NCBI RefSeq assembly: GCF_011801145.1
Contig: NZ_CP046172.1
Coordinates: forward strand, 3,720,001-3,784,000
DNA length: 64,000 bases
Origin: Nocardia arthritidis
GTDB taxonomy: Bacteria; Actinomycetota; Actinomycetes; Mycobacteriales; Mycobacteriaceae
Direction: 5' to 3'
Shown one piece after another: positions 7,429-19,699 of the stretch. Position 1 is the stretch's first letter. Every line of letters begins with the position of its first letter. The notes beneath the pieces are model-generated. The model saw nothing but the letters and a program-made list of their open reading frames with translations. It ran no database searches and was not told the origin of the DNA. Position numbers and translations under genes: made by a program.

Positions 7429-8226
7429 CTACTCGCCGGGCTCCGCATTCGGTTCCGGAGGCGGCGGGTAGGGATCCGGGTACGGGGGCGGCGGGTAGGG
7501 ATCCGGGTACGGATTCGGATAGGGCTCTGGATACGGCTCCGGATGGGGGTATGGGTCGGGATAGGGGTCCGGATACGGATCGACGAGGCGCTGCACCTCG
7601 GCGGTGAGCCGCTCACGGGTGACGCCGAGCGGTTCGAGTACTCGGTCGAAGAGTTCCGGATCGCTGGCGAGCAGCGCCCAGAGCAGGTGCTCGGTGCGGA
7701 CGTGCGTGCTATCGCCCTGGGACGCTTTGAGTTTCGCCAGCGCGATGGATTTCATCGTCCGCGACGCCAGCCCCGGTTCGCGACGCCCGAGATAGTTGCG
7801 CAGCAGTGCGCCGGAGATGCCGAGATCGGCGATGGCGATGCGGGCCCGTGACCCTTCCGTCGTCGAGGCGGCGCGCAGCACGCCGAGCAGGATATGTCCG
7901 GGCGCGATGCTCTCGGCGCCCATCTGTATGGCTTCCCGCAGTGACGACTCCAGCGCCGCCTTCGCCTCGTCGTCGAACGGAATATGGCCGATCTCAGCGT
8001 TTTTCGCCGATCCGGGGGTGAGGTCGATCAGTGCGATCGCCGCCGCCGGCGTCAGGTCGACCTGGGTGAGCAGCCTGCCGATCGGGGATGCGGTGTCCTC
8101 GCCGGATTCCCGGAGGCAGGCGACCAGCAGATGTTCGGCCCCGATGTGGTCGTGGGCGAGTCGGCGCGCCTCTTCCGCGGCGAGTACGACGACCCGCCGG
8201 GCCCGATCGGTGAATTTCTCGAACAC
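7429..8226 (-). CDS. Stand-alone ClpC-type N-domain protein with a Pro-Tyr-rich tail
   Basis: 265 residues. Residues 1-~75 (MFEKFTDRARRVVVLAAEEARRL...HIGAEHLLVACLRE) and ~85-150 (AKAALESSLREAIQMGAESIAPGHILLGVLR) are two Clp N-domain repeats as in ClpC/ClpA, followed by a third related half (TEHLLWALLASDPELFDRVLE, ~178-198). There is no AAA+ domain. The last 50 residues (216-265) are nearly all Pro, Tyr, Asp and Glu in a PYPDPYP-like repeat. Actinobacterial Clp-N-only proteins are thought to be adaptors or substrate-binding modules; the tail suggests a disordered binding arm. It stands alone, convergent with the AhpD-like gene. Confidence 0.85.
   Translation of the reverse strand: MFEKFTDRARRVVVLAAEEARRLAHDHIGAEHLLVACLRESGEDTASPIGRLLTQVDLTPAAAIALIDLTPGSAKNAEIGHIPFDDEAKAALESSLREAIQMGAESIAPGHILLGVLRAASTTEGSRARIAIADLGISGALLRNYLGRREPGLASRTMKSIALAKLKASQGDSTHVRTEHLLWALLASDPELFDRVLEPLGVTRERLTAEVQRLVDPYPDPYPDPYPHPEPYPEPYPNPYPDPYPPPPYPDPYPPPPEPNAEPGE
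7432..7581 (-). repeat. Short tandem repeat coding for the PYPDP/PYPEP tail
   Basis: Degenerate 6-12 bp repeats based on GGATCCGGGTACGG and GGGCGGCGGGTAG-like units on the plus strand, translated on the minus strand as repeating Pro-Tyr-Pro-Asp/Glu/Asn. Such an array could vary in copy number between strains. Confidence 0.7.
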
Positions 8227-8291
8227 AGAGCTACCTCTGATTCCGCCGCATAGATCCCATGCTAGCGACGAAAACGAAACCGGGTGTGGGC

Positions 8292-9521
8292 TCAGCGGAT
8301 ATCGGAGTCGATGGAATCGCGGCGGCGCAGCAGGAATTCTCGTTCGGCGTCGTTTGCCGTCCGTTCGATGGCGGCATCGTATGCCGCGACCGCCTCCGCG
8401 TCGCGGTCGAGCCTGCGCAGCAGATCGGCGCGAATAGCGTGGAACAGATGGTGATTCGGCAATTCGATCGAATCGAGTTGCCTAAGCGCGATTTCCGGTC
8501 CCGATATTTCCGCGACGGCCACGACGCGATTCAATGCGACGATCGGATTCGGTGTCAGCGTGAGCAATTGGTCGTAGAGGGCGAGGATCTGCGCCCAATC
8601 GGTGCTCGCGGTATCGGCCGCGTCGGTGTGCACGGCATTGATCGCCGCCTGGATCTGATACGGCCCCGGTCGATTTCGCCGCAGGCATTCCAGCACCAGC
8701 GCATGGCCCTCGGCGATCAGCGTGCGGTCCCACAGTCCGCGGTCCTGGTCCGGGAGCGGAATCAGCGCACCCTCGGCGGAAGTTCGCGCGGCCCTGCGTG
8801 ATTCGGTGAGCAACAGCAGCGCGAGCAGGCCGCGCACCTCGGGTTCGTCGGGCATCAGCTCGGTCAGCGCTCTGGCGAGCCGGATGGCTTCCGCGCACAG
8901 ATCCGCCCGCGTCAGCCGCGCACCCGACGACGCGGTGTGCCCCTCGGTGAAGATCAGGTAGATCACCGCGAGCACTGCCGAAAGCCGTTCGGGCAGTTCG
9001 GCATCCGTCGGTACCCGGTACGGGATCCCGGCGTGGCGGATCTTGTTCTTGGCCCGCACGATCCGCTGGGCGATCGTCGGCTCGGCGGCCAGGAAGCCGC
9101 GGGCGATCTCGGCCGTCGTGAGGCCGCCGAGTAGCCGTAAAGTCAAGGCCACCTGGGCATTTCGTGCCAGCGCCGGATGGCAGCAGGTGAAGATGAGCCG
9201 CAGCCGGTCGTCGCGCACCGCGCCGGTGTCCTCGGGTTCGCCGGATATCCGCAGCAGCGCCGCCTGCGCGTATTTGTCCTTCCGCGCCGCCTCCCTGCGC
9301 AGCCGGTCGATGGCCCGGTTGCGCGCGGTGGTGAAGATCCAGCCGGGTGGACTCGGCGGCACGCCCTCGCTCGGCCAGCGCAGCACCGCCGTGGCGAACG
9401 CATCCTGCACCGCGTCCTCGGCGAGGCCGATATCGCCGAGGACGCGGGTGAGGCCGGCGACCGCGCGGCCGTAGTGTTCGGCGAACACGTCGCGGATCAC
9501 CGCGTGTGCAGCGGGAGGCAT
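8292..9521 (-). CDS. ECF42-type RNA polymerase sigma factor with long C-terminal helical domain
   Basis: 409 residues. Sigma2 ([22 protein letters not shown] and [23 protein letters not shown]) and sigma4 ([38 protein letters not shown]) are followed by ~200 residues of helical, TPR-like extension containing YLIFTEGH and the [20 protein letters not shown] block, all hallmarks of the ECF42 group. It directly follows the stop of a DGPF/YCII gene (stop at 9524-9522, start at 9521), the conserved ECF42 operon partner. No anti-sigma factor is nearby; control is believed to act through the C-terminal extension. Confidence 0.9.
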   Translation of the reverse strand: MPPAAHAVIRDVFAEHYGRAVAGLTRVLGDIGLAEDAVQDAFATAVLRWPSEGVPPSPPGWIFTTARNRAIDRLRREAARKDKYAQAALLRISGEPEDTGAVRDDRLRLIFTCCHPALARNAQVALTLRLLGGLTTAEIARGFLAAEPTIAQRIVRAKNKIRHAGIPYRVPTDAELPERLSAVLAVIYLIFTEGHTASSGARLTRADLCAEAIRLARALTELMPDEPEVRGLLALLLLTESRRAARTSAEGALIPLPDQDRGLWDRTLIAEGHALVLECLRRNRPGPYQIQAAINAVHTDAADTASTDWAQILALYDQLLTLTPNPIVALNRVVAVAEISGPEIALRQLDSIELPNHHLFHAIRADLLRRLDRDAEAVAAYDAAIERTANDAEREFLLRRRDSIDSDIR

Positions 9522-9866
9522 CTACTCGTCGACCAGCGGCCGGACCTCGACCGGCAGCGCGCCGAGGATGGTGGCGAGGCGCCGTCCCCAGGTCAGCGCC
9601 TCGTCGAGGTCCTCGGCGCGGATGATGCTGAACCCGGCGATGTACTCCTTCGACTCCAGATACGGGCCGTCGGTCACCAGGATCTCGCCGCTGTTCGCGC
9701 GCAATACGGTCGCGGTCTCCGGCGCGTGCAGGCCCGCGGCGAATACCCATTTGCCCGCGGCGCGCAGATCCGCGTTGAACGCGTCCACCTCGCGCATGAT
9801 CTCGTCCAGATTGTCCGGCGGCGTCGCGCCCTCGGGCTGGTAGATGCCGAGCAGGTACTGTTTCAT
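9522..9866 (-). CDS. YCII-related DGPF-domain protein
   Basis: 114-residue small alpha/beta protein beginning MKQYLLGIYQPEG with the family signature DGPYLESKEYIAGF around residues 64-77. Members accompany ECF42 sigma factors and are thought to be their targets; the enzymatic role is unsettled. The ATG at 9866 has GAGGAG 4 nt upstream and matches the usual family start. A start at 9896 (MSTATDPRSG) with its own GAAGGAG is also possible and would add 10 residues. Co-transcribed with the sigma gene. Confidence 0.85.
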   Translation of the reverse strand: MKQYLLGIYQPEGATPPDNLDEIMREVDAFNADLRAAGKWVFAAGLHAPETATVLRANSGEILVTDGPYLESKEYIAGFSIIRAEDLDEALTWGRRLATILGALPVEVRPLVDE

Positions 9867-9945
9867 GCCGCTCCTCGGGTCGGTGGCAGTGCTCATCATT
9901 ACTCCTTCGGTAGGCGCCGATCCCGTCGATCGGCCTCATCTCCTA

Positions 9946-9972
9946 CACGAACGCGCACCGCGGGAATCGACA
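9946..9972 (-). promoter_or_regulatory. Putative ECF42-dependent promoter
   Basis: On the minus strand: TGTCGA (9972-9967), 17-bp spacer, CGTG (9949-9946). As I recall it, the ECF42 consensus has TGTCGA at -35 and CGA/TC at -10; here the -35 is exact and the -10 differs at the last base. It lies about 50 bp upstream of the DGPF gene starts. Confidence 0.45.
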
Positions 9973-9989
9973 CCGCCGCGAAATCTTTT

Positions 9990-10673
9990 TCAGGCCCCGT
10001 CCCGTGCCAGGATTCCGGCGGCGAGCGCGGTGGCGTGTTCGCGGCCCGGGCAGGCGTGCGGTCCGGCGCCCCAGCCGAGCCCGGGATGGCGCATATCGAG
10101 TTCGACGAGTTCGCCGTCGATGACGCGCCGGGTCACCCGCAGCGGCGGATCGTCGCGCATGGTCTGCTCGATCCGTTCCACGATCGGTTCCGAGCCGCCG
10201 CGGGCGCGCACGTTGGCGACCAATCCGTTTGTCGCGGCGCAACTCTGGACCAGCACACAGATCCGGGCCGCGGTGATCTCGTCGGCGACGCCGCCGCAGG
10301 CGGCGACCAGTTCGGCCACCGCGGCATCGGCCGCCGCGCTGTCCGGCTCGTGCGGATGGTAGTGCGCGGCAACGATTTCCACGGATTCGGCCGAAATGCC
10401 GTGCAGCCCCATGGCTTCGGCGAGCGCCGTCACATGCGGCAGCGGTCCGGCCGCGGTCAACACCCGATCGTGCAGATCGGCGGGCGCGAGCCGGACCAGT
10501 TCGGCCAGCACCAGGGCGCGGCGGCGCGCATGGTCCTCGCCGTCGCAGAACCGCGGGACGTTGGCCCGTAGCCAGGCCATTCCGATGGGATGGCGGCCCT
10601 GTGGAGCGTGCGGGACGGGCGCCTGCTCGAGCGCGGCGCGCACCTGGTCGGGATCGGTGAGCACAGTATTCAT
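9990..10673 (-). CDS. Miniature cytochrome P450-like protein
   Basis: 227 residues, just over half the usual ~400. P450 hallmarks are present in order: a C-helix-like CDGEDHARRRALV (residues 43-55, with the HxxxR pair), an I-helix-like ARICVLVQSCAATNGL (~136-151), a K-helix/PP segment IEQTMRDDPPLRVTRRV (~168-184), and the haem loop GLGWGAGPHACPG (198-210) with the ligand Cys208. The K-helix ExxR is degenerate (QTMR) and the meander between the PP segment and the haem loop is almost absent. It may be a haem protein without monooxygenase activity or a compact P450 subfamily. Divergent from an ArsR-type regulator 40 bp away. Confidence 0.75.
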   Translation of the reverse strand: MNTVLTDPDQVRAALEQAPVPHAPQGRHPIGMAWLRANVPRFCDGEDHARRRALVLAELVRLAPADLHDRVLTAAGPLPHVTALAEAMGLHGISAESVEIVAAHYHPHEPDSAAADAAVAELVAACGGVADEITAARICVLVQSCAATNGLVANVRARGGSEPIVERIEQTMRDDPPLRVTRRVIDGELVELDMRHPGLGWGAGPHACPGREHATALAAGILARDGA

Positions 10674-10713
10674 GCGGCGACGGTAACCATCGGATATTTC
10701 GTCGACCGCCGAA

Positions 10714-11445
10714 ATGTCGGCGCACCATCATGGTGGGGTGGATACCAGAGGAGCCGACCTTGCCGCACTGGCCGCGCTGCTGGCCGACCGCACCCGCGCC
10801 GGGATGTGCCTTGCCATGATCGACGGCCGCGCCTGGACCGCGGGCGAGTTGGCCAGGCTTGCGGGCGTCGCGCCGTCCACCGCGACCGAACATCTGAACC
10901 GGCTGCTCGCGGGCGGTCTGCTCATCGAACGCCGCCAGGGCAGGCACCGCTATGTGCAGCTGGCGAATTCGCGGGTGGCCGAGCTGTTGGAGGCGCTCGC
11001 CGCCTATGTCGGACCCCCGAGCGAGGAGGTGCGGAACCTGAAATCGGCCACCGTCGCCGCGACCATGGCCCGCGGCCGCACCTGCTACGACCATCTGGCG
11101 GGCCGGCTCGGCGTCGCCATCGCCGATGCGCTCACCGAGCGCGAATTCCTGGATGCCGCAAACGGTTTCGCCTTGACCGGGAGTGGAATGGCCTTTCTGA
11201 CCGGCCCGCTCGGCATCGATCCGGAGGTGCTGCGCGGCACCCGGAGACCGCTGGCGCGCCCCTGTCTGGACTGGACCGAACGCCGCACCCACCTCGGCGG
11301 CCTGGCGGGCGCTCAGGTCTGCCGCCGCCTGCGTGAGTTGGACTGGATCAAACGAATCGGCTCGGGCCGGGCCATCCGCGTCACCCCGGCAGGGGAGGAC
11401 GGACTGCACGAACTGCTCGGTATCGATCCGGCGGAACTGCGCTGA
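10714..11445 (+). CDS. ArsR-type winged-helix transcriptional regulator
   Basis: 243 residues. The N-terminal ~90 residues form a winged helix (RTRAGMCLAMIDGRAWTAGELARLAGVAPSTATEHLNRLL, then wing GGLLIERRQGRHRYVQLA), typical of ArsR-like regulators. The remaining ~140 residues end in a second LGGLAGAQVCRRLRELDWI stretch common to larger actinobacterial ArsR-type proteins. No metal-binding Cys cluster is seen near the recognition helix. GTG at 10738 is an alternative start. It probably controls the divergent P450-like gene. Confidence 0.85.
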   Translation: MSAHHHGGVDTRGADLAALAALLADRTRAGMCLAMIDGRAWTAGELARLAGVAPSTATEHLNRLLAGGLLIERRQGRHRYVQLANSRVAELLEALAAYVGPPSEEVRNLKSATVAATMARGRTCYDHLAGRLGVAIADALTEREFLDAANGFALTGSGMAFLTGPLGIDPEVLRGTRRPLARPCLDWTERRTHLGGLAGAQVCRRLRELDWIKRIGSGRAIRVTPAGEDGLHELLGIDPAELR

Positions 11446-11483
11446 GCGACTTGTCCTATTCCGGTCCGCGCATATAGCGATCA

Positions 11484-11498
11484 GCTTGCCGCGCAAGC
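11484..11498 (+). terminator. Candidate hairpin downstream of the ArsR gene
   Basis: Perfect GCTTGC-CGC-GCAAGC stem-loop 39 bp after the stop, followed by a short A/T-rich AATTA. Plausible weak terminator. Confidence 0.35.
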
Positions 11499-11582
11499 AA
11501 TTACACACGCGGGAAAGCATCGGTCCCATGCGCGAAAACCGGTGCTGAACCGTCATGCGGCGCCTGCGAGCCGTGAAGTCGA

Positions 11583-11626
11583 TCGGTGGTTCGGGCGATC
11601 AACCCCGGGAGCGCCCGAACCACCGA
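11583..11626. repeat. Long perfect inverted repeat, 15-bp arms
   Basis: TCGGTGGTTCGGGCG (11583-11597) and its exact reverse complement (11612-11626), separated by 14 bp. It lies in a 240-bp gene-free stretch between arsR and the small DUF222-like ORF. No T-tract follows, so a terminator is unproven; it could be a repeat-element end or an RNA structure. Confidence 0.7.
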
Positions 11627-11686
11627 CCGACGCCGTCGCGCTCGTTCATCACCCGAGCCCGGCCGGAACGAGGCGCGAAAGCATCG

Positions 11687-11884
11687 CTACTTCGCCCTCA
11701 ACTGCCGAAGTCGATCGGCTACCCGGGCAATCAATACGGCGAGTGCCCGGGCCGCCGATTCGACGCGGCGCAGCAGCTCGGCCAGTTCATCCTCGGTCGC
11801 GGGTGTGAGGTCGAGCCCACGCAGTCCGGCGACCGCTCCCTCCAAGGCGGCTAGCTGCTCCTCGAGGCGTCTGTTCGAACGCAT
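11687..11884 (-). CDS. Small protein resembling the N-terminus of 13E12/DUF222 family proteins
   Basis: 65 residues, entirely helical and rich in Leu, Ala, Arg and Glu: MRSNRRLEEQLAALEGAVAG, a DLTPATEDELAELLRRVE block, then RALAVLIARVADRLRQL. This resembles the first ~60 residues of 13E12 REP/DUF222-HNH proteins, which are normally 400 or more residues, so this may be a truncated relic or an independent short gene. A LexA-type box overlaps the start codon, as seen for SOS-regulated 13E12 genes in mycobacteria. The family assignment is an inference from a short sequence. Confidence 0.5.
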   Translation of the reverse strand: MRSNRRLEEQLAALEGAVAGLRGLDLTPATEDELAELLRRVESAARALAVLIARVADRLRQLRAK

Positions 11885-11890
11885 GTTCTA
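11875..11890. promoter_or_regulatory. LexA-type SOS box
   Basis: TCGAAC-GCAT-GTTCTA, an exact GAAC-N4-GTTC core as in the actinobacterial SOS consensus with 5 of 6 bases in the outer arms. It overlaps the start codon of the small leftward ORF, so LexA bound here would block its expression. argC begins ~75 bp away in the other direction. Confidence 0.6.
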
Positions 11891-11927
11891 ATCGTAGCGT
11901 AGATTCGTTCCCCAGTCACACCCAATC

Positions 11928-14231
<2,304 letters not shown>

Positions 14232-14235
<4 letters not shown>

Positions 14236-15154
14236 CAAGTGATGCGGTGCGGGATCTTTCGGCACTCGACAAGGCGCATGTGCTGGCCGACGCGCTGCCG
14301 TGGCTGCGCAAATTCCACGACAAGATCGTGGTGGTGAAGTACGGCGGCAACGCCATGGTCGACGACGAGCTCAAGCGCGCCTTCGCCGCGGATATGGCTT
14401 TCTTGCGCACCGTCGGCGTGCATCCGGTGGTGGTGCACGGCGGCGGCCCGCAGATCAGCGCCATGCTGAAAAAGCTCGGCCTGCAAGGGGAATTCCGCGG
14501 CGGCTTCCGGGTGACGACACCCGAGGTGATGGACGTGGTGCGGATGGTGCTGTTCGGTCAGGTCGGCAGGGAGCTGGTCGGGCTGATCAACGCGCACGGT
14601 CCGTACGCGGTCGGCATCTCCGGCGAGGACGCGCGCCTGTTCACCGCGACCCGCCGCACCGTCGACGTCGACGGTGAACCCACCGATATCGGCCTGGTCG
14701 GCGACGTCACCGAGGTGAACGCCGACGCGGTGCTGGATCTGATCGCGGCAGGCCGCATTCCGGTCGTCTCGACCATCGCCCCCGACGCCGACGGCGTGGT
14801 GCACAACATCAACGCCGACACCGCCGCCGCCGCGCTGGCCGCCGGTATCGGCGCCGAAAAGCTGGTGGTGCTCACCGATGTCGAGGGTCTGTACACCGAA
14901 TGGCCGGACCGCTCCTCGCTGATCACCCGCATCGATACCGGCGCGCTCGCCGAATTGCTGCCGCGCCTCGACGCGGGCATGGTGCCGAAGATGGAGGCCT
15001 GCCTGCGCGCGGTATCGGCCGGCGTGCCGACCGCCCATGTGATCGACGGCCGGGTGCCGCATTCGGTCCTGCTCGAACTGTTCACCGGAGAAGGAATCGG
15101 AACGATGGTGACACCCGCGCCCGAGGGCACGGGGTCGCTGGACGGAACGAAAAA

Positions 15155-15158
<4 letters not shown>
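14232..15158 (+). CDS. argB: Acetylglutamate kinase
   Basis: 308 residues, amino-acid kinase fold. Phosphorylates N-acetylglutamate, normally the arginine-inhibited control step. The ATP-site lysine loop is [10 protein letters not shown] (~residues 33-42), HGGGPQIS binds substrate, and VLTDVEGLY plus [10 protein letters not shown] contribute catalytic and lid residues. The N-terminal helix ([23 protein letters not shown]) is the kind found in arginine-sensitive hexameric enzymes. ATGA overlap with argJ. Confidence 0.97.
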
Positions 15159-17801
<2,643 letters not shown>

Positions 17802-17915
17802 CGGTGCGGCCGGCGGGCCCGTGCCGGAGTCGTTGTGTTGCTTCGTTATTCGAGCGGGGATACCGGTTTGGCCGGTGTCGGGGTCAGCGGAGCGGCAGGT
17901 GGGTTACCTTCGGGT

Positions 17916-18848
17916 ATGGCGAATGACGTGCTGGTGCTCGGAGCAGGTGTTATCGGATTGACCACCGCGGTGTGCCTGGTGGAGGCGGGTCATCGGGTCC
18001 GGATCTGGGCCGAACGTCCGCCCGAGCGGACCACCTCGGCGGTCGCCAGCGGGCTGTGGGGGCCCGGTTATACGCCAAGGGATTTGGCGTGGAGCCGGGT
18101 CTCGCTCGCCGAATTCTCGCGGCTGGCCGGGGAATCCGGGTCCGGTGTGCATTTCGAGCGCGGGCTGTTGGCGTCGAGCCTATCGTCCGAACCGCCCGAC
18201 TGGGTCGACGAGCTGGGCGATGTGCGCATCTGCAGCGCCGAGGAACTGCCCGACGGCATGGTGCTCGGACTGTGGAACACCGTCCCGCTGATCGACTTGC
18301 CCTGCTATCTGCGCTATTTGGTGGATCGGCTGGCCGCGGCGGGCGTCTTCGTGGTACAGCGGACGGTCCGGGATCTCACCGAGGCCACCTCGGCCGCGCC
18401 GATCGTGGTGAACTGCACGGGAATCGGGGCACGCGCGCTCGCGGGCGACGACGGTGTGCAGCCGGTGCGCGGCCAGCACGTCATCGTGCGCAATCCGGGC
18501 ATCGACTACTTCTACTACGAAACCATCGACAGCCCCGAATGGGCGGGCTTCTTCCCACACGGCGAGCGGCTCATCCTCGGCGGCATCCGGCAGCCCGGCG
18601 AGTGGAGCCTGGAACCGGATCCCGAACTCGCCGACCGCATCCTGCGCCGCTGCATCGCGGTGGAACCGAAACTCGCCGAGGCCGAGGTGCTCGGGCACGA
18701 GGTGGGTTTGCGGCCCGGGCGCGCCGAAGCTCGGTTGGAGATCGAACATTTCGGCGACGCGCGAGTTGTGCACAACTATGGGCACGACGGGTTGGGCGTG
18801 AGCTTGTCTTGGGGAAGTGCTCGCGAGGTAACCCGCCTGCTCGCCTGA
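17916..18848 (+). CDS. FAD-dependent D-amino-acid oxidase (DAO/DASOX-type)
   Basis: 310 residues. N-terminal FAD-binding motif VLVLGAGVIGLTTAVCLVEAGH; C-terminal NYGHDGLGVSLSWGSA near the isoalloxazine; a conserved RPGRAEARLEIE arginine segment that in D-amino-acid oxidases binds the substrate carboxylate. It would oxidise D-amino acids to 2-oxo acids with peroxide release; substrate preference (neutral or acidic) is not evident. ATG at 17916 is chosen because it places the Rossmann motif at the very N-terminus. It follows argR by 114 bp on the same strand. Confidence 0.88.
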   Translation: MANDVLVLGAGVIGLTTAVCLVEAGHRVRIWAERPPERTTSAVASGLWGPGYTPRDLAWSRVSLAEFSRLAGESGSGVHFERGLLASSLSSEPPDWVDELGDVRICSAEELPDGMVLGLWNTVPLIDLPCYLRYLVDRLAAAGVFVVQRTVRDLTEATSAAPIVVNCTGIGARALAGDDGVQPVRGQHVIVRNPGIDYFYYETIDSPEWAGFFPHGERLILGGIRQPGEWSLEPDPELADRILRRCIAVEPKLAEAEVLGHEVGLRPGRAEARLEIEHFGDARVVHNYGHDGLGVSLSWGSAREVTRLLA

Positions 18849-18902
18849 ACGCTGCGCGGCGGTGGGCCGGTGCGGTGCGGAAGCCGACTGCGCACTATCC
18901 GG

Positions 18903-19313
18903 TCAGCCGGACTCTTCGGTTGATCCGGCCTCGAAAGGTAGTGGGCAGGAGGGGGTTTCGCTGCAGGTGAGCAGGTCGGCGCAGTCGGCGGACAGGGCGG
19001 CGCGGAGGGTGTCGCGGGCCGTGGACAATTCGGCGATTCTGGATTCGGTTTCGGCGAGTTTGGCGGCGGTTACGGATCGTAGGGTGGAACCCGGGTGGCG
19101 CCGCAGGAGTCCGGCTACCTCGTCGAGGGTGAAACCGATGCGCTGGGCCGCCTTGATTATGCGCAGTCGGGCCACCGTATTTCGCGGGTAGCGGCGGTGG
19201 CCGCCGAGCGATCGCTCCGGCTCGGTGAGCAGGCCGCGGCGTTCGTAGTATCGCAGGGTTTGGATGTTCACTCCGGCGGCCGCGGCGACCTCGCCGGTGC
19301 GCAAGCCGGTCAT
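18903..19313 (-). CDS. MerR family transcriptional regulator
   Basis: 136 residues. The N-terminal MerR winged helix (LRTGEVAAAAGVNIQTLRYYERRGLLTEPERS) is followed by a coiled-coil dimerisation helix and a Cys-containing tail (ADCADLLTCSETPSC) that could bind a thiophilic metal or act as a redox sensor. ATG at 19313 overlaps the stop of the upstream small gene (ATGA). It probably activates its own operon from the 19-bp-spacer promoter at 19668-19698. The inducer is unknown; mercury-like metals are only one possibility. Confidence 0.9.
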   Translation of the reverse strand: MTGLRTGEVAAAAGVNIQTLRYYERRGLLTEPERSLGGHRRYPRNTVARLRIIKAAQRIGFTLDEVAGLLRRHPGSTLRSVTAAKLAETESRIAELSTARDTLRAALSADCADLLTCSETPSCPLPFEAGSTEESG

Positions 19314-19633
19314 GCCGATGTCGCTCGCGTGACGATGCCGTCCAGGACGGCGCTGTGGGCCGGTGGCACCTCGATCTCCAGCAGTAGCGAATCTGGTTGT
19401 TTCGCAATGAATTCGAAGGTGAAGAAGGAGCAGCAGGCCGATTCGCGTTCGGTCAGTTCGCGGGCCGTCGGCTCGGCGTCGGCCGCCAACTCCAGACGCA
19501 GTCGCGTTTGCGAGACGCGCTTCATGCCGCGCAACGCGGTCGCGAACAGCGCGTCGAATTCGGCCACCCGCAGCGGTTGCTGAGGCGTCGGCAATGTGCA
19601 GGTATCGGTCGGCACCCAGGACGAAGAATTCAT
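19310..19633 (-). CDS. Small conserved protein with an ERESACCSFFTF motif, MerR operon partner
   Basis: 107 residues of unknown function. It starts with WVPTDTCTLPTPQQPLRVAEFDALFA and carries a central adjacent-cysteine motif in RESACCSFFTFEF (~residues 67-78), then a ferredoxin-like beta/alpha pattern. I recognise the type as a common partner of MerR genes in actinobacteria but know no assigned function; the CC pair suggests metal or thiol chemistry. ATG at 19633 has GGAGGTG 8 nt upstream; the TTG two codons earlier is too close to that site. Confidence 0.75.
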   Translation of the reverse strand: MNSSSWVPTDTCTLPTPQQPLRVAEFDALFATALRGMKRVSQTRLRLELAADAEPTARELTERESACCSFFTFEFIAKQPDSLLLEIEVPPAHSAVLDGIVTRATSA

Positions 19634-19667
19634 GGTCAAAACACCTCCGGCGTATCGGCTGCTTCGA

Positions 19668-19698
19668 TGCTAAGCCCGTACCCAGGTACCGGATGCAA
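19668..19698 (-). promoter_or_regulatory. MerR-type promoter with 19-bp spacer
   Basis: Minus strand: -35 TTGCAT (19698-19693), 19-bp spacer, -10 TTAGCA (19673-19668). The spacer is a near-perfect dyad, CCGGTACC-TG-GGTACGGG. An over-long 19-bp spacer containing the operator dyad is the hallmark of MerR-activated promoters. Confidence 0.75.
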
Positions 19699-19699
19699 C

